Positions 54,274 to 62,541 of a stretch of DNA of 64,000 nt are shown here, in pieces. The stretch is from positions 2,232,001-2,296,000 of the forward strand of contig NZ_AP012544.1 of assembly GCF_000829055.1 (NCBI RefSeq), in the 5' to 3' direction. Source of the DNA: Lacticaseibacillus casei DSM 20011 = JCM 1134 = ATCC 393. Lineage in GTDB: Bacteria > Bacillota > Bacilli > Lactobacillales > Lactobacillaceae. The position numbers and the translations under genes are program-made. Positions within the stretch are counted from its first letter, which is position 1. Each line of letters opens with the position of its first letter. Below the pieces are notes generated by a model. That model ran no database searches and was not told where the DNA came from. It worked only from the letters and a program-made list of their open reading frames with translations.

Positions 54274-55575
54274 ATGGTTAGTCTGCCGAGTCATATATAC
54301 TTTTTTATAAATTGGCCAATCTTCTTTTTTGGCGTTGGATTTCTTTCGTATATCTTCTTTGGCCTCATCCGTCCGCTGCACGTTGCTTCATGGTCAATTA
54401 TTGGAACATCACTCTCTTTGTTCCTGTCGACTTACGGAGAAATTGGTTTTTGTTTAATATACGCTTGGTATATATCCAGAACCAATGCAAGTTCTGACAA
54501 GTTTTGGGTCTTTATTTTTATGGAAGTTAACCTTATCATCATCACGATTCAAACCTGTATCATAAGAATTTTTGCCGCGGCAGGTACGAAACAACTGACT
54601 TTAATTAGTGTAGGCACCACACTTATTCTCACTTCAACATTAGCAGCGATTGTAATCTCGCTACTAGTAAAAAAGCGAAGTCAACTCGATCAGCTGCGAA
54701 CGCTCATCAAGGAGCAAAACCATCTCCAGAAATCAATTATTATCTATACAGGTGCGACCTGTGTCTCGCTATATTGTTTTGAGGCGATATCTAATCTAGT
54801 CAACATAGGCATCATGTTAGACTTGCTTATTCTTGGTATCTTTACACTGTCAGTCATCATCAACCTATATTCACTTTTCTTGATTTTGAAGTCGTTCAGT
54901 TACTATGTTGAACTCACCTGGATCAAGCGTGCCGAGGCTTCTCAACGGGCGTACTACACCACACTGAGCCAACAGCAAAAAACCACGAACAAGCTTCTAC
55001 ACGACTACAAAAATCTGTTAGCCTCGCTTCAACTATCTCTGCAGCAATCCTCTTCAACCATCTCTCCGGATACCCAAGCCATCCTTTCGCGGGCCCAGGC
55101 ATCGCTAAACCAGGCAGAATTAAGCAAAAGTTCATTCACAGCAATTAAAAGTGATCCTTTAAAGAGCCTGCTTTATTTAAAGTGGGCTGAATCAATGAAC
55201 CACAATATCATCATGAATGTTCAAACTAAAGGAATCATTCATCCTCTAGAAAGTGGTCTTGGCTTTGCCATTATCAGGGCGCTTGGCATCTTGATCGACA
55301 ATGCGCTAGAGGAAACTGTCAGAATTAAACATCATCGCTTCGATGTCACGTTAATTGCCTTAAAGCAAGGTCTAGAAGTCAGCGTCATGAACGATGTCGG
55401 TCCTGACTTCAATCTGGCAGATCTTGAAAAGAAGGACTTTACGACTAAGGGCGACGGACATGGCAATGGCTTGTCCATCATCAATGAGCTCATGCAACAA
55501 AACAAAAATATTCTTATCAGAAAATCGGTTATTAGCCAACAGCTGAAAATCACTTTATTCATAGGAGATTCATGA
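54274..55575 (+). CDS. HPK10-type sensor histidine kinase (quorum sensing)
   Basis: 433 aa from ATG 54274 (GGGAG 8 nt ahead). Six or seven N-terminal membrane helices (~1-215) form the peptide-sensing domain. Then a cytoplasmic kinase with the H-box LLHDYKNLLASL (phospho-His), N-box ALGILIDNALEET and G-box TTKGDGHGNGLSII, without the standard D-box. This is the PlnB/AgrC-like subclass. It overlaps no gene and is followed after 1 bp by its response regulator. The likely ligand is the product of the divergent 48-codon peptide gene. Confidence 0.9.
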   Translation: MVSLPSHIYFFINWPIFFFGVGFLSYIFFGLIRPLHVASWSIIGTSLSLFLSTYGEIGFCLIYAWYISRTNASSDKFWVFIFMEVNLIIITIQTCIIRIFAAAGTKQLTLISVGTTLILTSTLAAIVISLLVKKRSQLDQLRTLIKEQNHLQKSIIIYTGATCVSLYCFEAISNLVNIGIMLDLLILGIFTLSVIINLYSLFLILKSFSYYVELTWIKRAEASQRAYYTTLSQQQKTTNKLLHDYKNLLASLQLSLQQSSSTISPDTQAILSRAQASLNQAELSKSSFTAIKSDPLKSLLYLKWAESMNHNIIMNVQTKGIIHPLESGLGFAIIRALGILIDNALEETVRIKHHRFDVTLIALKQGLEVSVMNDVGPDFNLADLEKKDFTTKGDGHGNGLSIINELMQQNKNILIRKSVISQQLKITLFIGDS

Positions 55576-55576
55576 T

Positions 55577-56383
55577 ATGATCACTAACCGTACGACCTTG
55601 AAAATCTTCATCTTGGAAGACGATGCTACCTTCCTGAGGTTCATCGAAAAAACGCTCAGAAACTACATTATGATTGAAGAATTGCATGCGGAAATTAAAA
55701 TTGCTACCCAATCTGCTACGGATCTGTTAAACGCCATTGATCTGCAGCAAATTAATGACAGCTTCTTTCTGCTGGCCATTGATATTCCCGGATCCTCTAT
55801 CAATGGTATTGATATTGCCAACATTGTCCGGAAACATTCGCTATATGCAGACATCATGTTCATTACCAGCCACACCGAACAAGCACTTGCCATTCTATCC
55901 CAGAAGATTCTACCTTTAGACTTAGTGGATAAAAGCGTGCCTGCAGAAGTTGAAACGCGGCTGCGTACCAATCTTGTTCAAGGGATAAAGCGATTACGGT
56001 CACGTCAACTCGAATCTCCACGGCTATTCAGCTACCAGATCGGAGCCAATCTCTTTTCACTTCCGCTAGACGACGTGCTGTACATTCAAACCGTGCTCGG
56101 TACACCTAGCACGCTCGAATTGCACGCTAAACATGAAACCACGACTTTCCCAGGGAACTTAAAGGAAGTTTCAACTCGATATCCAACCTTATTTCGATGC
56201 CATCGAAGTTTCCTGCTTAACCCCCTTCACGTTCACAAATTGAACGCCTCTGGTCGGTTTGTTTACATGGATAATCAGGATAAGCTTGACGTCAGCATTC
56301 GTAAAGTTTCAGCTTTACGTAAACTCATGGCAGCGGCTAATCGTTCACATGCTGAGGCTAACAATCTGGCGGATGACGCTTAA
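55577..56383 (+). CDS. LytTR-family response regulator (PlnC/AgrA-like)
   Basis: 268 aa; the start is 1 bp after the kinase stop, so translation is coupled. Receiver domain with acidic EDD near the N-terminus (IFILEDDATF), phospho-acceptor Asp in FLLAIDIPGSS and Lys in VDKSVP. The C-terminal LytTR DNA-binding domain spans ~165-250 (FRCHRSFLLNPLHV). LytTR proteins bind paired direct repeats ~21 bp apart, exactly the arrangement found at 54181-54216. Expected to activate the pheromone/exporter operon and bacteriocin genes. Confidence 0.9.
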   Translation: MITNRTTLKIFILEDDATFLRFIEKTLRNYIMIEELHAEIKIATQSATDLLNAIDLQQINDSFFLLAIDIPGSSINGIDIANIVRKHSLYADIMFITSHTEQALAILSQKILPLDLVDKSVPAEVETRLRTNLVQGIKRLRSRQLESPRLFSYQIGANLFSLPLDDVLYIQTVLGTPSTLELHAKHETTTFPGNLKEVSTRYPTLFRCHRSFLLNPLHVHKLNASGRFVYMDNQDKLDVSIRKVSALRKLMAAANRSHAEANNLADDA

Positions 56384-56413
56384 AAAAACGCCCGTCACCC
56401 TCGCGGCAAGTGC

Positions 56414-56463
56414 AAAAAAGGCCCAGAAATTCTTCCGTTTTCGAAGGAATATCTGGGCCTTTA
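56414..56463. terminator. Bidirectional terminator after the regulator gene
   Basis: aaaggcccaga...tctgggccttt with inner ttcttcc/ggaag pairing; A- and T-runs on either side. Confidence 0.88.
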
Positions 56464-56563
56464 GAAAGCTTGTCGATTGAGCTGACTTTTCGCCGATTCT
56501 CGGGCTATTGGTCGCTGATTCAAAGAACAGCTGAAAAAGCATATTAAGGAATACAACAGCCGC

Positions 56564-56848
56564 TCATTCACTTGCGATCCAATCATAGTTGCCTAATTGT
56601 TTGTACTCAAAGACAGCATCCCAAAATGTTTTTTCTGACTCACTGAAAGAAATACTGTCAGACAATTTGATAACCGGTGCGGTGTTAAAGAAGTATTGGA
56701 GCTTGTTGTGGAATGCAAGACCATCGCACGTTTTCAACACTTCTAATTCTCGGTCAACAAACAGTGCTGTTTCAGAGTTTTTATGACACATACTCAACTT
56801 AATGGCTAGCTTCTCCATTGCAACAATTATCTCATCTTTAGATGGCAT
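56564..56848 (-). CDS. Hypothetical protein, candidate bacteriocin immunity
   Basis: 94 aa; AGGAG 6 nt before ATG. Predicted all-helical, soluble and charged (MPSKDEIIVAMEKLAIKL, then a C-terminal helix ending YDWIASE). Size, helical content and position at the end of a bacteriocin operon fit cytoplasmic class II immunity proteins, but I see no clear match to the EntA or PedB families. It lies ~60 bp after the membrane immunity-like gene and before a terminator. Confidence 0.5.
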   Translation of the reverse strand: MPSKDEIIVAMEKLAIKLSMCHKNSETALFVDRELEVLKTCDGLAFHNKLQYFFNTAPVIKLSDSISFSESEKTFWDAVFEYKQLGNYDWIASE

Positions 56849-56911
56849 TTTTCTGCTCCTACCCGCAGTTGCGTGATTCTTCTGCCTTTATAAACAAACT
56901 TTTAAATATGG

Positions 56912-57127
56912 TCATTCCTTGTTGTTTCGTTGTCGATCATACGCTCTTGTCATTGTGAACAGTTTTCTCAAAAAATCGTACGAATTGGATAGAATTGCAA
57001 TGAGGATAATCGCATACACTTGCCAAATCGCATCATCAGAAATGATCCATAATAGTATGAACAAACAAAGCTGGACTATCCACATAGAGAGCGGTTGTTT
57101 AAGTCGCCTATGATCAAATACAGCCAT
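56912..57127 (-). CDS. Small membrane protein overlapping a bacteriocin gene, likely immunity
   Basis: 71 aa from ATG 57125-57127; GGGAG lies within the bacteriocin gene, whose last 14 bases overlap this start in another frame. Two hydrophobic helices (WIVQLCLFILLWII; WQVYAIILIAILSN) and basic ends. Overlap and co-translation with a bacteriocin gene strongly suggest a dedicated immunity protein; the longer frame starting at 57151 lacks a ribosome site. Confidence 0.6.
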   Translation of the reverse strand: MAVFDHRRLKQPLSMWIVQLCLFILLWIISDDAIWQVYAIILIAILSNSYDFLRKLFTMTRAYDRQRNNKE

Positions 57128-57335
57128 TTTCTCCCATATAAGCGAATTCACTTCCGATTCCTCCGATAATTGCTCCTGCGATAGTACCCGCAGGACCTAA
57201 GAGAGACCCAAGAGATGCACCGGAAAGAAATCCAACAGCTCCTGCCCCTGCAGTACCATAGCCACATGTTCCTAGACGACTACCACCTGCAATTTTTGCT
57301 AAATCAGCGTTAGCCAATAATTGTACATTTTTCAT
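57114..57335 (-). CDS. Class II bacteriocin precursor with double-glycine leader
   Basis: 73 aa; AGGAG before ATG. The leader is MKNVQLLANADLAKIAGG (18 residues; L, L and I at -12, -7 and -4). The mature part has 55 residues, starts SRLGTCGYGTAG and is very rich in Gly and Ala, with GxxxG-type spacing (GASLGSLLG, AGAIIGGIG). It contains two cysteines, at mature positions ~6 and ~54, which could form a disulfide. This is like the hydrophobic Gly-rich peptides of lactacin F/Blp type. Its immunity gene overlaps its 3' end. Confidence 0.8.
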   Translation of the reverse strand: MKNVQLLANADLAKIAGGSRLGTCGYGTAGAGAVGFLSGASLGSLLGPAGTIAGAIIGGIGSEFAYMGENGCI

Positions 57336-57402
57336 AACTATTACTCCTTTACAAGCCTTTTAGTAAAATCATTTGGTTTTGATAGATCATAGGTGTTGTC
57401 AG

Positions 57403-57428
57403 CAAAAATCGTTAAACGTTTTTAACGA
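57403..57428 (-). terminator. Terminator of the two-peptide bacteriocin operon
   Basis: Minus strand tcgttaaa-aacg-tttaacga followed by TTTTT, 27 bp after the 53-codon peptide gene. Confidence 0.75.
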
Positions 57429-57454
57429 CCGCCAACCTGTCTTTCCGAATAGCA

Positions 57455-57616
57455 TTACCACGGCCTCTCCCAGCCTTGTTTAAAACCGTCAATCAGCTGG
57501 TCGGCATGATTAAATGCATCTGTCGCCAGAATGCCTAGAATCGTTGCTACCGGAATCGCGAATGGTAAGAAGCCACCTGTAATCTGGCAAAGTTCGGAAT
57601 CTTTTAAATTGGTCAT
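57455..57616 (-). CDS. Class IIb bacteriocin precursor, short partner (53 aa)
   Basis: ATG 57614-57616 with AAGGATGAG upstream. The leader is MTNLKDSELCQITGG (15 residues; L, L, I at -12, -7, -4). The mature part has 38 residues: hydrophobic start FLPFAIPVATILGILATDAF, then a polar helix with Trp near the C-terminus (KQGWERPW). It begins 28 bp after the 65-aa peptide gene and before a terminator, the usual arrangement of a two-peptide bacteriocin. Easily missed because it is so short. Confidence 0.75.
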   Translation of the reverse strand: MTNLKDSELCQITGGFLPFAIPVATILGILATDAFNHADQLIDGFKQGWERPW

Positions 57617-57644
57617 GACGCTCATCCTTTCTTTTGACTAATCC

Positions 57645-57842
57645 CTATGGCAAGTTTTCTTTTCGTTTGAGCTCATTGAGAACATCGATGCCAAGGCTCA
57701 TTGCGGGTGTTGCAAAACCACCTTGAGCCCAGCTTCGTGCAATTGCTCCCAGTCCCATGCCGATGTAAGTCCAAAAATTATCAGTACCGCCACCACTGAT
57801 CCGTTCCAGGCGGCTATCATCCAACGTCACGAATTGTTGCAT
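57645..57842 (-). CDS. Class IIb bacteriocin precursor, long partner (65 aa)
   Basis: ATG with GGAGG upstream. The leader is MQQFVTLDDSRLERISGG (18 residues; L, L, I at -12, -7, -4). The mature part has 47 residues, starting GTDNFWTYIGMGLGAIARSW and ending with a charged helix ELKRKENLP. GxGxG spacing and an aromatic N-terminus fit pore-forming class II peptides. First gene of a two-gene operon; IS copy E sits 119 bp upstream and may have removed the regulator box, since none is visible between them. Confidence 0.78.
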   Translation of the reverse strand: MQQFVTLDDSRLERISGGGTDNFWTYIGMGLGAIARSWAQGGFATPAMSLGIDVLNELKRKENLP

Positions 57843-57961
57843 GGCGTTTCCTCCATTTCTTCGACTTGTTCACAGCCGATATATTTAAACTTTTAGGGTG
57901 CTAGCTTCCCTAAACACAATATACGATAGGCTTGAGTTCATCTGATTAATTAATTTTAAAC

Positions 57962-59222
57962 CGCGCATTTTAGAATCAAGTTAGCCACTGTCTCAAAATT
58001 TTTTGGACAATAAAAAACATCAAGAACAGATATCCTGTATCATTGAAGTTCCTACACAAACAATGGAAGAGGATATTGTCTTGATGCAGAAACAGGATAG
58101 CACACACCGCCAAAAAGGTCAGCACTTAACATCACTCGAGCGCGGAAAAGTGGCCGGATTCCACCAAGCTGGGAAGTCCAATCGTTGGATTGCTGCTGAA
58201 ATTGGCGTCTGCCCGCAGACCATTAATAATGAAATCAAGCGAGGTACAGTAGATCAGGTCAAGAAGAGTAATGGCAAGCGCGTCTACCATCGACAATACC
58301 TGCCAGAGGCTGCTCAGGCACGTTACGAGACTGCACGCTTGAGCTGCCATCGTCCTGACAAGTTCGCCAGCGTACAGGTCTTCTTAGCCTGGTACGTACA
58401 GCGAGCTAAGCAGGACAAATGGTCGCCGGATGCTTCAATCGGCTATGCCAAGCGACACAAGCTGTTTACTCCTGAAGAGCTTGTTTGTGCCTCGACTTTG
58501 TACCAGTACATTGACGACCAACGCCTAGAGATTCGAAATATCGACCTGTTGGAGAAGACTAAGCGGAAGACCTCTCACCAGCACCACACCAAGGCTAAGC
58601 GCCTGGCTGGCCGCAGTATCGAGGAACGGCCTAAGGTCGTTGAACGACGCAGGCAGTTCGGTCACTGGGAGATGGATACCATTGTCGGTAAACGCAATGG
58701 CAAGGAGAGCGTCATCTTGACTCTGATTGAGCGCAAGACCCGTTGCCAACTTCTCCGCTTGATCGAAGGACGAGATGCAGACTCTGTGAGCTATGCATTG
58801 CGTGGAATCAAGCGCGAATGGGGAGCTTGCATCAAGACCATCACAGCCGACAACGGACCCGAGTTCACCGCCTTAAATACTGCTTTTGCTGGGACGGAAA
58901 CTGAGATCTTCTACGCCCATCCTTACACGTCCTGCGACCGTGGCACCAACGAGGCACATAACCGGATGATCCGCCAGGACTTCCCTAAGGGCATGTCCTT
59001 AGATGACATTAGCCCTAGTCAAGTGCAGGCCACGCAAGACCGCTCGAATCAGTTGCCTCGCAAACAACAGGGCTACTGCACACCCCAGCAAAACTTTGAG
59101 GCCGAAGCTCGGCGCGTTCGCCGCATGGCCCAGTAGTCTCTCTAGCGCCACAACTTCTATTTGATAACGGCCTGTTCTGGGATTGTCCTCAACGACTGGC
59201 TAACTTGTTCTTGCAATTTACG
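57962..59222 (+). mobile_element. IS30-family element, copy E (left member of a tandem dimer)
   Basis: Complete 1261 bp. The right end is separated from copy F by only the two bases AT (59223-59224). The left flanking 13 bp (attaattttaaac) do not match those after copy F (gatcccaacgaac), so the dimer as a whole lacks a target duplication. Confidence 0.93.
58003..59136 (+). CDS. IS30-family transposase (copy E, R54H and L348S)
   Basis: Two changes against the majority protein: Arg54 to His just before the helix-turn-helix and Leu348 to Ser near the C-terminus, plus at least one silent change. DDE residues intact. These unique changes show E and F are distinct copies and not an assembly echo of one copy. 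Confidence 0.92.
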   Translation: MDNKKHQEQISCIIEVPTQTMEEDIVLMQKQDSTHRQKGQHLTSLERGKVAGFHQAGKSNRWIAAEIGVCPQTINNEIKRGTVDQVKKSNGKRVYHRQYLPEAAQARYETARLSCHRPDKFASVQVFLAWYVQRAKQDKWSPDASIGYAKRHKLFTPEELVCASTLYQYIDDQRLEIRNIDLLEKTKRKTSHQHHTKAKRLAGRSIEERPKVVERRRQFGHWEMDTIVGKRNGKESVILTLIERKTRCQLLRLIEGRDADSVSYALRGIKREWGACIKTITADNGPEFTALNTAFAGTETEIFYAHPYTSCDRGTNEAHNRMIRQDFPKGMSLDDISPSQVQATQDRSNQLPRKQQGYCTPQQNFEAEARRVRRMAQ

Positions 59223-59224
59223 AT

Positions 59225-60485
59225 CGCGCATTTTAGAATCAAGTTAGCCACTGTCTCAAAATTTTTTGGACAATAAAAAACATCAAGAACAGATATCCTG
59301 TATCATTGAAGTTCCTACACAAACAATGGAAGAGGATATTGTCTTGATGCAGAAACAGGATAGCACACACCGCCAAAAAGGTCAGCACTTAACATCACTC
59401 GAGCGCGGAAAAGTGGCCGGATTCCGCCAAGCTGGGAAGTCCAATCGTTGGATTGCTGCTGAAATTGGCGTCTGCCCGCAGACCATTAATAATGAAATCA
59501 AGCGAGGTACAGTAGATCAGGTCAAGAAGAGTAATGGCAAGCGCGTCTACCATCGACAATACCTGCCAGAGGCTGCTCAGGCACGTTACGAGACTGCACG
59601 CTTGAGCTGTCATCGTCCTGACAAGTTCGCCAGCGTACAGGTCTTCTTAGCCTGGTACGTACAGCGAGCTAAGCAGGACAAATGGTCGCCGGATGCTTCA
59701 ATCGGCTATGCCAAGCGACACAAGCTGTTTACTCCTGAAGAGCTTGTTTGTGCCTCGACTTTGTACCAGTACATTGACGACCAACGCCTAGAGATTCGAA
59801 ATATCGACCTGTTGGAGAAGACTAAGCGGAAGACCTCTCACCAGCACCACACCAAGGCTAAGCGCCTGGCTGGCCGCAGTATCGAGGAACGGCCTAAGGT
59901 CGTTGAACGACGCAGGCAGTTCGGTCACTGGGAGATGGATACCATTGTCGGTAAACGCAATGGCAAGGAGAGCGTCATCTTGACTCTGATTGAGCGCAAG
60001 ACCCGTTGCCAACTTCTCCGCTTGATCGAAGGACGAGATGCAGACTCTGTGAGCTATGCATTGCGTGGAATCAAGCGCGAATGGGGAGCTTGCATCAAGA
60101 CCATCACAGCCGACAACGGACCCGAGTTCACCGCCTTAAATACTGCTTTTGCTGGGACGGAAACTGAGATCTTCTACGCCCATCCTTACACGTCCTGCGA
60201 CCGTGGCACCAACGAGGCACATAACCGGATGATCCGCCAGGACTTCCCTAAGGGCATGTCCCTAGATGACATTAGCCCTAGTCAAGTGCAGGCCACGCAA
60301 GACCGCTTGAATCAGTTGCCTCGCAAACAACAGGGCTACTGCACACCCCAGCAAAACTTTGAGGCCGAAGCTCGGCGCGTTCGCCGCATGGCCCAGTAGT
60401 CTCTCTAGCGCCACAACTTCTATTTGATAACGGCCTGTTCTGGGATTGTCCTCAACGACTGGCTAACTTGTTCTTGCAATTTACG
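59225..60485 (+). mobile_element. IS30-family element, copy F (right member of a tandem dimer)
   Basis: Complete 1261 bp, head to tail with copy E with a 2-bp spacer. Right flank gatcccaacgaac leads straight into a terminator. The abutted right and left inverted repeats at 59195-59250 form the joined-end structure known from IS30 transposition. Confidence 0.93.
59266..60399 (+). CDS. IS30-family transposase (copy F)
   Basis: Protein identical to copies A, B and D; one silent change (TGC to TGT at ~59610) marks it as a separate copy. Confidence 0.93.
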   Translation: MDNKKHQEQISCIIEVPTQTMEEDIVLMQKQDSTHRQKGQHLTSLERGKVAGFRQAGKSNRWIAAEIGVCPQTINNEIKRGTVDQVKKSNGKRVYHRQYLPEAAQARYETARLSCHRPDKFASVQVFLAWYVQRAKQDKWSPDASIGYAKRHKLFTPEELVCASTLYQYIDDQRLEIRNIDLLEKTKRKTSHQHHTKAKRLAGRSIEERPKVVERRRQFGHWEMDTIVGKRNGKESVILTLIERKTRCQLLRLIEGRDADSVSYALRGIKREWGACIKTITADNGPEFTALNTAFAGTETEIFYAHPYTSCDRGTNEAHNRMIRQDFPKGMSLDDISPSQVQATQDRLNQLPRKQQGYCTPQQNFEAEARRVRRMAQ

Positions 60486-60499
60486 GATCCCAACGAACC

Positions 60500-60550
60500 A
60501 AAAAGTCCGACAAGATTTTGACATTTAGTCAAATCTTGTCGGACTTTTTA
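60500..60550. terminator. Terminator between IS copy F and the aldo/keto reductase
   Basis: aaaaagtccgacaagattt/aaatcttgtcggacttttt, 19 bp perfect with an ~11-base loop; A/T runs on both sides. Confidence 0.93.
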
Positions 60551-60607
60551 ACGAGCCACATAAAATTAAAATGCTTTATTTGCGTGCCTTAACACGCTAG
60601 CTGATGT

Positions 60608-61561
60608 TTACGGCAAATCATTGCCTGCCGCAAAGTAAATGTTGTACCACTCTTGCCGCGTCAGCGTGATGTCCGCGCCGGCTGCACTTTCCTTAATATG
60701 CTCAGGGTTCATGGAGCCGAGGATAACCTGGACACCGACTGGATGGCGCAAGAGCCAAGCAACGGCGATGGCATTTTTATTAGTGTGATAGTGCTCGGCG
60801 ACTTTTTGCAGCTCATCGTTCAGATCCTTGAACTTCGGACTGTCGATGAAGGTACCCTCAAACATCCCGTATTGGAACGGTGACCATGCCTGCAAGGTCA
60901 TTTGTTTGCGCTGGAGATAAGGCAACAGACTGCCATCATGGTCGATGGACCGGTCGTCTTCCATGTTCGTGTGCATGCCTGCATTGACCATACCAGTATG
61001 GGCGACCGAGAATTGCACTTGATCGATTAATAGATGCTGGTGAATGCCGCTTTGTAGCAAGGCAATTTGCTCGGGATTAAAGTTTGAAACGCCGAAATGA
61101 CGAACTTTGCCGCTTTGCTGCAACTCGTCAAATGCCGCCGCGACATCGTCCACTTCCATTAATGGATCCGGCCGGTGCAATAACACTGAATCGAGATAGT
61201 CGATTTGCAGGCGCTCCAAGATCTTATCAACTGCGCCCAGCAAGTGTTCCTTTGAAAAGTCATAGCGCCGTCCAAAAACAAGACTGCCGTGTGAACGATC
61301 TGGGTCAACCACGATACCGATCTTCGACTGAATATAGAGTTGATCGCGGTTAACACCGGATTGCTTCAAGGCTTCACCGAAAACTTCTTCCGACTTGCCT
61401 TGACCATAAATATCCGCGGAATCAATAAAGTTAATGCCGTCATTATACGCACTGTCTAAAACGATCGCAGCTTTTTCCGGCGAAAGTACATTCATGCGCA
61501 TGATGCCCAGTGCCACGCTTGAAGCCTGCCAGTTAGAACCGCCTAATCGCACTTGTTTCAT
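60608..61561 (-). CDS. Aldo/keto reductase (YdhF-like)
   Basis: 317 aa; preceded by AAAGGGG-type sequence. TIM-barrel reductase with catalytic Asp and Tyr in FIDSADIYGQGKSEE, Lys in IQSKIG, His in SVLLHRPDPLM, and cofactor-binding VILGSMNPEHIKES near the C-terminus. It resembles the YdhF group of NADPH-dependent oxidoreductases; the natural substrate is unknown. Reads away from the SDR/Old Yellow Enzyme pair, sharing a ~210-bp upstream region with it. Confidence 0.9.
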   Translation of the reverse strand: MKQVRLGGSNWQASSVALGIMRMNVLSPEKAAIVLDSAYNDGINFIDSADIYGQGKSEEVFGEALKQSGVNRDQLYIQSKIGIVVDPDRSHGSLVFGRRYDFSKEHLLGAVDKILERLQIDYLDSVLLHRPDPLMEVDDVAAAFDELQQSGKVRHFGVSNFNPEQIALLQSGIHQHLLIDQVQFSVAHTGMVNAGMHTNMEDDRSIDHDGSLLPYLQRKQMTLQAWSPFQYGMFEGTFIDSPKFKDLNDELQKVAEHYHTNKNAIAVAWLLRHPVGVQVILGSMNPEHIKESAAGADITLTRQEWYNIYFAAGNDLP

Positions 61562-61775
61562 GTCTTAAAAACCCCTTTCAATGCAAACTTAACCATCGTG
61601 ATATCATCTATCACAACCGTAACCGCCTCTAGTTTAGCCCCTAAAGTCCACTTGAGGTCAAGCCATTATTAGAATTTCAATATAACGACTTGTCATCATC
61701 TTTTTCGCGCGGTAATTTAAATATATAGTCACTTATTTTTTATCAGCAAAAGTTCCTTATTAGGAGGTTAATTTC

Positions 61776-62507
61776 ATGACTGTTAAAGATAAAGTCGTTG
61801 TTATTACCGGTGCATCCAGCGGCATTGGTGCCGCGACCACGCAAGTATTGGCGCAAGCCGGTGCCAAATTGGTGATTGGGGCACGGCGCACGGAGCGGCT
61901 CGCCGAATTGGCTAAGCCTTTTGGCGATCAGGTTCATTATCAAGCAACCGATGTCACCGATCAGCAACAAGTTAAAGCCTTAGTTGATTTGGCCATTAAC
62001 ACCTTCGGCCACGTTGATGTGCTGTATAACAACGCCGGCCTCATGCCGCTGTCGGAACTTTCTGAGTTGAAGGTCAACGAATGGGAGCGGATGATCGACG
62101 TCAACATCAAAGGCGTCCTTTACGGGATCGCCGCCGTCTTGCCACATATGATCGCTCAGCATAGCGGGCAGATTATTACGACTGATTCGGTTGCCGGCCA
62201 CATCGTTCATCCCGGCACCGCAGTTTATTCCGGAACCAAGTGGGCCATTCAGGCAATTATGGATGGCTTGCGGCAAGAACAGGCTGCCAACCATATCAAA
62301 ACCACGATGATCTCCCCAGGTGCTGTTAACACCGAGCTGTTCAGCACCATCAGTGACCCCAAACGACGCGAAGCAGTCGAGTCCGACGAAAAGAATAACG
62401 GCCTCAGTCCAACCGATGTCGCCAAAGCGGTCTTATACGCCATTGATCAGCCGGCCAACGTTGCTGTTAACGAAGTTCTGATGCGTCCGGTTACCCAACA
62501 GCGTTAA
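61776..62507 (+). CDS. Short-chain dehydrogenase/reductase
   Basis: 243 aa; AGGAGG before ATG. Classical SDR with the cofactor motif TGASSGIG (11-18), ARRTER in the NADP-preferring position, NNAG (~87), catalytic Ser in TTDSVAGH and YSGTK (Tyr/Lys). Oxidises or reduces an alcohol/carbonyl pair; substrate unknown. An Old Yellow Enzyme homologue follows 34 bp later on the same strand, suggesting a two-gene redox operon. Confidence 0.92.
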   Translation: MTVKDKVVVITGASSGIGAATTQVLAQAGAKLVIGARRTERLAELAKPFGDQVHYQATDVTDQQQVKALVDLAINTFGHVDVLYNNAGLMPLSELSELKVNEWERMIDVNIKGVLYGIAAVLPHMIAQHSGQIITTDSVAGHIVHPGTAVYSGTKWAIQAIMDGLRQEQAANHIKTTMISPGAVNTELFSTISDPKRREAVESDEKNNGLSPTDVAKAVLYAIDQPANVAVNEVLMRPVTQQR

Positions 62508-62541
62508 CCCGTGCCATTGTCTTTTGCAAAAGGAGTTTCAC

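Noticed and set aside
57962..60485. E/F dimer as an assembly duplication of a single copy
   Set aside because: Copy E has two amino-acid changes and F a private silent change, so they are different copies; long reads should still confirm.
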